Under the pieces are notes generated by a model. That model saw nothing but the letters and a program-made list of their open reading frames with translations. It searched no databases and was not told where the DNA came from. The position numbers were made by a program, and so were the translations under genes. From NCBI GenBank assembly GCA_947628385.1, contig CANQZS010000073.1, positions 1-8,272 on the forward strand: a stretch of DNA of 8,272 bases, in the 5' to 3' direction. This stretch comes from an uncultured Clostridia bacterium. GTDB taxonomy: Bacteria; Bacillota; Clostridia; Oscillospirales; Ruminococcaceae. Positions 6,202-8,272 of this stretch are shown in pieces (position 1 is the first letter of the stretch; every line of letters begins with the position of its first letter).

Positions 6202-6675
6202 ATGAAAAATATTGCATATAACTATGTTCTTGCGGCAGGCGTTATTTCATGGTGTGCAGCGCAGATAATAAAAACAATACTTCACTATATCCATACCAAG
6301 ACCTTCAGTGCGGAAAGGCTGTTGGGCGCAGGTGGAATGCCAAGCTCTCACTCGGCTCTTGTATGCTCGGCGGCTGTTGCAATGTTTAGGCAATGCGGCG
6401 GCGGTTCTCCGGAGTTTGCGCTGATGTTCATTATTGCAATGGTGGTAATGTACGACGCTATGGGAGTAAGACGTTCCGCAGGACTTCATGCAAAAGAGAT
6501 CAATAAGATAAACCGTATATTCAAGATCAAGGGCATTGAGACGGACGATGGATCCGAGGACGACGGCAAAAAAGAAAAGGAGCTTAAAGAATACCTTGGT
6601 CATACTCCTCTGGAGGTACTTGGCGGAGTTTTGCTGGGTATACTTATTGCAATGATAGTTCCGACAAAGCTGTAG
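6202..6675 (+). CDS. Divergent PAP2 family membrane protein (DUF212, YuiD-like)
   Basis: This encodes a membrane protein of about 157 residues of the divergent PAP2 (DUF212) family, to which Bacillus YuiD belongs. Conserved blocks are GGMPSSHS (44-51), resembling the PSGH motif of PAP2 phosphatases, then YDAMGVRRSAGLHAKEIN (84-101) with Arg90, Arg91 and His96, and a C-terminal LGHTPLEVLGGVLLGI. Hydrophobic segments lie at about 8-26, 54-62, 72-88 and 135-153; a charged loop rich in Lys, Glu and Asp separates the last two. The family's activity is not well established; a lipid phosphate or prenyl phosphate substrate is an inference from the PAP2-like motifs and from neighbours ispA and dxs. 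The start at 6202 is chosen because AAAGGA (6187-6191) is 10 bases upstream; ATG 6193 is in frame but only 1 base from that site. Confidence 0.88.
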   Translation: MKNIAYNYVLAAGVISWCAAQIIKTILHYIHTKTFSAERLLGAGGMPSSHSALVCSAAVAMFRQCGGGSPEFALMFIIAMVVMYDAMGVRRSAGLHAKEINKINRIFKIKGIETDDGSEDDGKKEKELKEYLGHTPLEVLGGVLLGILIAMIVPTKL

Positions 6676-6693
6676 CCGGAGTCATATTCCGGT
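6675..6693 (+). other. Hairpin after the PAP2-like gene, not a clear terminator
   Basis: GCCGGAGT and ATTCCGGT can pair over 8 bp (two G-U pairs) around a CAT loop, starting on the last base of the stop codon. It is followed by GCGGGGGC rather than a T run, so it does not look like an intrinsic terminator. It may protect the upstream transcript or be chance. Confidence 0.35.
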
Positions 6694-6744
6694 GCGGGGG
6701 CAATTTCCTCTGTACAGAATGGATAGACCGAATAAATTTGCTGC

Positions 6745-6764
6745 CAAAATTTTGCATTAAAGGA
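6745..6764 (+). promoter_or_regulatory. dxs leader: small palindrome and ribosome binding site
   Basis: A 10-bp palindrome CAAAATTTTG (6745-6754) stands 4 bases before AAAGGA (6759-6764), the ribosome site for dxs, whose ATG follows after 10 bases. I see no convincing promoter in the 99-base gap, so dxs may be read from upstream. The palindrome is A/T-rich and short enough to be chance. Confidence 0.4.
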
Positions 6765-6774
6765 ATGTATTTGA

Positions 6775-8272
6775 ATGAGTAAACAGCGTGTGCATCTTAA
6801 AGATCTTAAGCTTCCTCAGGAGCTCGTATCATTGTCTGTACCTCAGTGTGAACAGCTTTGTAGGGAGATACGAAAAATAATTATAAAAACTGTAATGAAA
6901 AACGGAGGACATCTTGCTTCAAACCTCGGAACTGTCGAGCTTACGGTGGCTATACACAGAGTTTTCCATTCTCCGGCGGATAAGATCGTCTGGGACGTAG
7001 GACATCAGTCGTATACACATAAGCTTCTTACAGGACGGCTCGAAAGCTTTTCCGAACTGAGAAGATCCGGAGGAATATCGGGATTCTGCCGGCCTAAGGA
7101 ATCCGAGCACGATGCTTTTATAAGCGGACACAGCAGTACGGCGATCTCCGCAGCGTTCGGAATAGCAGAGGCAATGAGACTGAACGGCAACAGACATCAC
7201 GCGGTCGCCGTTATCGGAGACGGCGCTTTTACGGGAGGTCTTGCTTACGAGGGACTTAATAATGCCGGAAAAAGCAGCGATAATATAATAATCATACTTA
7301 ATCATAACGATATGTCCATATCAAAGAACGTAGGAGCCTTTGCAAAATATCTTACGTCTATAAGAGGAAATTCCGCATATATTGACGTAAAGAAAAAGAC
7401 CGAACAGATACTGGAAAATCTGCCTGTTGTGGGAAAGCCGATACGGGATTTTATCAAGACATCAAAATCTGCGTTAAAATCCGTACTTTACCATTCTACA
7501 ATGTTCGAGGATATGGGATTCGTTTATATCGGTCCTATAGACGGACATAATATCACGGAGCTTGAAAATGCTCTCAGAGCGGCAAAACGGCTGCACCGTC
7601 CGGTATTCGTACACGTCAATACAATAAAAGGAAAGGGCTACACGCCTGCGGAGATAAATCCGGGAGAATTCCATGCGATCAGCGCGGGAGGCTATAATGC
7701 GGAAAGCTTCAATAACGCTTCGTTTTCAAATACCTTTGGAAAAAAGCTTGCTGAATTCGGAGATTCCGACAATAATATATGCGCGGTCACAGCGGCAATG
7801 AAATATGCAACGGGATTGCAGAATTTTGCTTCAAAGCATACGGAAAGATTTTTTGACGTGGGCATTGCCGAATCCCATGCGGTAACGTTTTCGGCAGGAC
7901 TTGCAAAGCTTGGGAAGCTTCCGGTATTTGCCGTGTATTCAAGCTTTTTGCAGCGTTCCTACGATCAGCTTATACACGATGCCGCCATCGAAAATGAACA
8001 CATAGTTCTTGGTATAGACAGAGCAGGATTTGTCGGTGAGGACGGAGAGACGCATCAGGGACTTTTTGATGTTCCGATGCTTATTACGATACCAAATACT
8101 ACGATATATTCGCCGTCTACCTATGCGGAGCTTGAAATGTGCCTTGAAAGCGCATTGTACCATACCGACGGTATCGCGGCGGTACGCTATCCAAAGGGTG
8201 AGGAAAAAACCACCTTGGGAGTTGAGGATACAAATTCATATCTTCTTACAGGAAGCGGAGGAAAACGCCTTG
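6775..8272 (+). CDS. dxs: 1-deoxy-D-xylulose-5-phosphate synthase, N-terminal part (3' end outside window)
   Basis: Dxs joins pyruvate and glyceraldehyde 3-phosphate, using thiamine diphosphate, in the first step of the MEP isoprenoid pathway. The window holds 499 codons of an expected 610-640; the frame is open to the edge. Visible motifs: GHLASNLGTVELTVAIH with H46, DVGHQSYTHKLLTGR, the cofactor-binding GDGAFTGG (148-155) with LNN (161-163), IGPIDGH, FHAI with H300 (equivalent to E. coli His299), FDVGIAESHAVTF with catalytic E366, FLQRSYDQ, and DRAGFVGEDGETHQG (415-429) with D423 and H427. The usual AEQHAV reads AESHAV; the other key residues are retained. An in-frame TGA (6772-6774) directly before the ATG rules out any upstream start. 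With ispA just upstream it forms an isoprenoid gene group. Function is confident despite truncation. Confidence 0.96.
   Translation, partial: MSKQRVHLKDLKLPQELVSLSVPQCEQLCREIRKIIIKTVMKNGGHLASNLGTVELTVAIHRVFHSPADKIVWDVGHQSYTHKLLTGRLESFSELRRSGGISGFCRPKESEHDAFISGHSSTAISAAFGIAEAMRLNGNRHHAVAVIGDGAFTGGLAYEGLNNAGKSSDNIIIILNHNDMSISKNVGAFAKYLTSIRGNSAYIDVKKKTEQILENLPVVGKPIRDFIKTSKSALKSVLYHSTMFEDMGFVYIGPIDGHNITELENALRAAKRLHRPVFVHVNTIKGKGYTPAEINPGEFHAISAGGYNAESFNNASFSNTFGKKLAEFGDSDNNICAVTAAMKYATGLQNFASKHTERFFDVGIAESHAVTFSAGLAKLGKLPVFAVYSSFLQRSYDQLIHDAAIENEHIVLGIDRAGFVGEDGETHQGLFDVPMLITIPNTTIYSPSTYAELEMCLESALYHTDGIAAVRYPKGEEKTTLGVEDTNSYLLTGSGGKRL

Noticed and set aside
6709..6718. Palindrome TCTGTACAGA in the gap before dxs
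   Set aside because: A single 10-bp palindrome with no promoter next to it and no second copy in the window; chance is sufficient.
6765..6782. Five-codon mini-ORF (ATG 6765 to TAA 6782) overlapping the dxs start as a leader peptide
   Set aside because: Its ATG directly adjoins the AAAGGA site, too close for initiation, and the peptide carries no regulatory codon run.

Overview
The window is an ordinary core-genome segment of a spore-forming Clostridia-type Firmicute. The order spoIIIA genes, Asp23/YqhY, nusB, xseA, xseB, ispA, dxs is the sporulation and housekeeping neighbourhood of that group. GC content is moderate and codon style is even throughout. An Oscillospiraceae/Ruminococcus-like lineage is a reasonable guess but is not proven by the sequence. 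All genes lie on the + strand, and no gene-free gap exceeds about 105 bases. I saw no mobile element, tRNA, rRNA, CRISPR array or phage gene.

Region 1 (1-1994) is the distal half of the spoIIIA operon: the 3' end of spoIIIAE, then complete spoIIIAF, spoIIIAG and spoIIIAH. These encode mother-cell membrane proteins of the SpoIIIA-SpoIIQ channel that links mother cell and forespore. The genes are tightly packed or overlapping. The operon promoter lies upstream of the window.

Region 2 (1995-2097) is a compact regulatory gap. It holds a clear extended -10 promoter (TGG then TATAAT, with a weak -35 at 17 bp). This promoter sits at the centre of a nested dyad symmetry (2001-2049) and is followed by a leader hairpin (2049-2077). 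It separates sporulation from housekeeping transcription.

Region 3 (2098-6174) is a probable housekeeping operon: an Asp23-family protein (YqhY position), nusB, a divergent TsaD/Kae1 (peptidase M22) paralog, xseA and xseB (exonuclease VII), and ispA (farnesyl diphosphate synthase, TTG start). Two ATGA overlaps and very short gaps indicate coupled translation. A hairpin between the Asp23 gene and nusB may be an attenuator.

Region 4 (6202-8272) holds a divergent PAP2 (DUF212/YuiD-like) membrane protein and then the first 499 codons of dxs, which runs off the window. IspA and Dxs place both the entry enzyme of the MEP isoprenoid pathway and a prenyl-chain-building enzyme here, with a putative membrane phosphatase-fold protein between them.

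Compared with my recollection of the Bacillus subtilis locus (spoIIIAH-accB-accC-yqhY-nusB-folD-xseA-xseB-ispA-dxs), accB and accC are absent, folD is replaced by the TsaD-like gene, and the PAP2-like gene is inserted. I found no convincing new system. The best leads are the TsaD paralog, the dyad-embedded promoter and the PAP2-like gene in the isoprenoid cluster.
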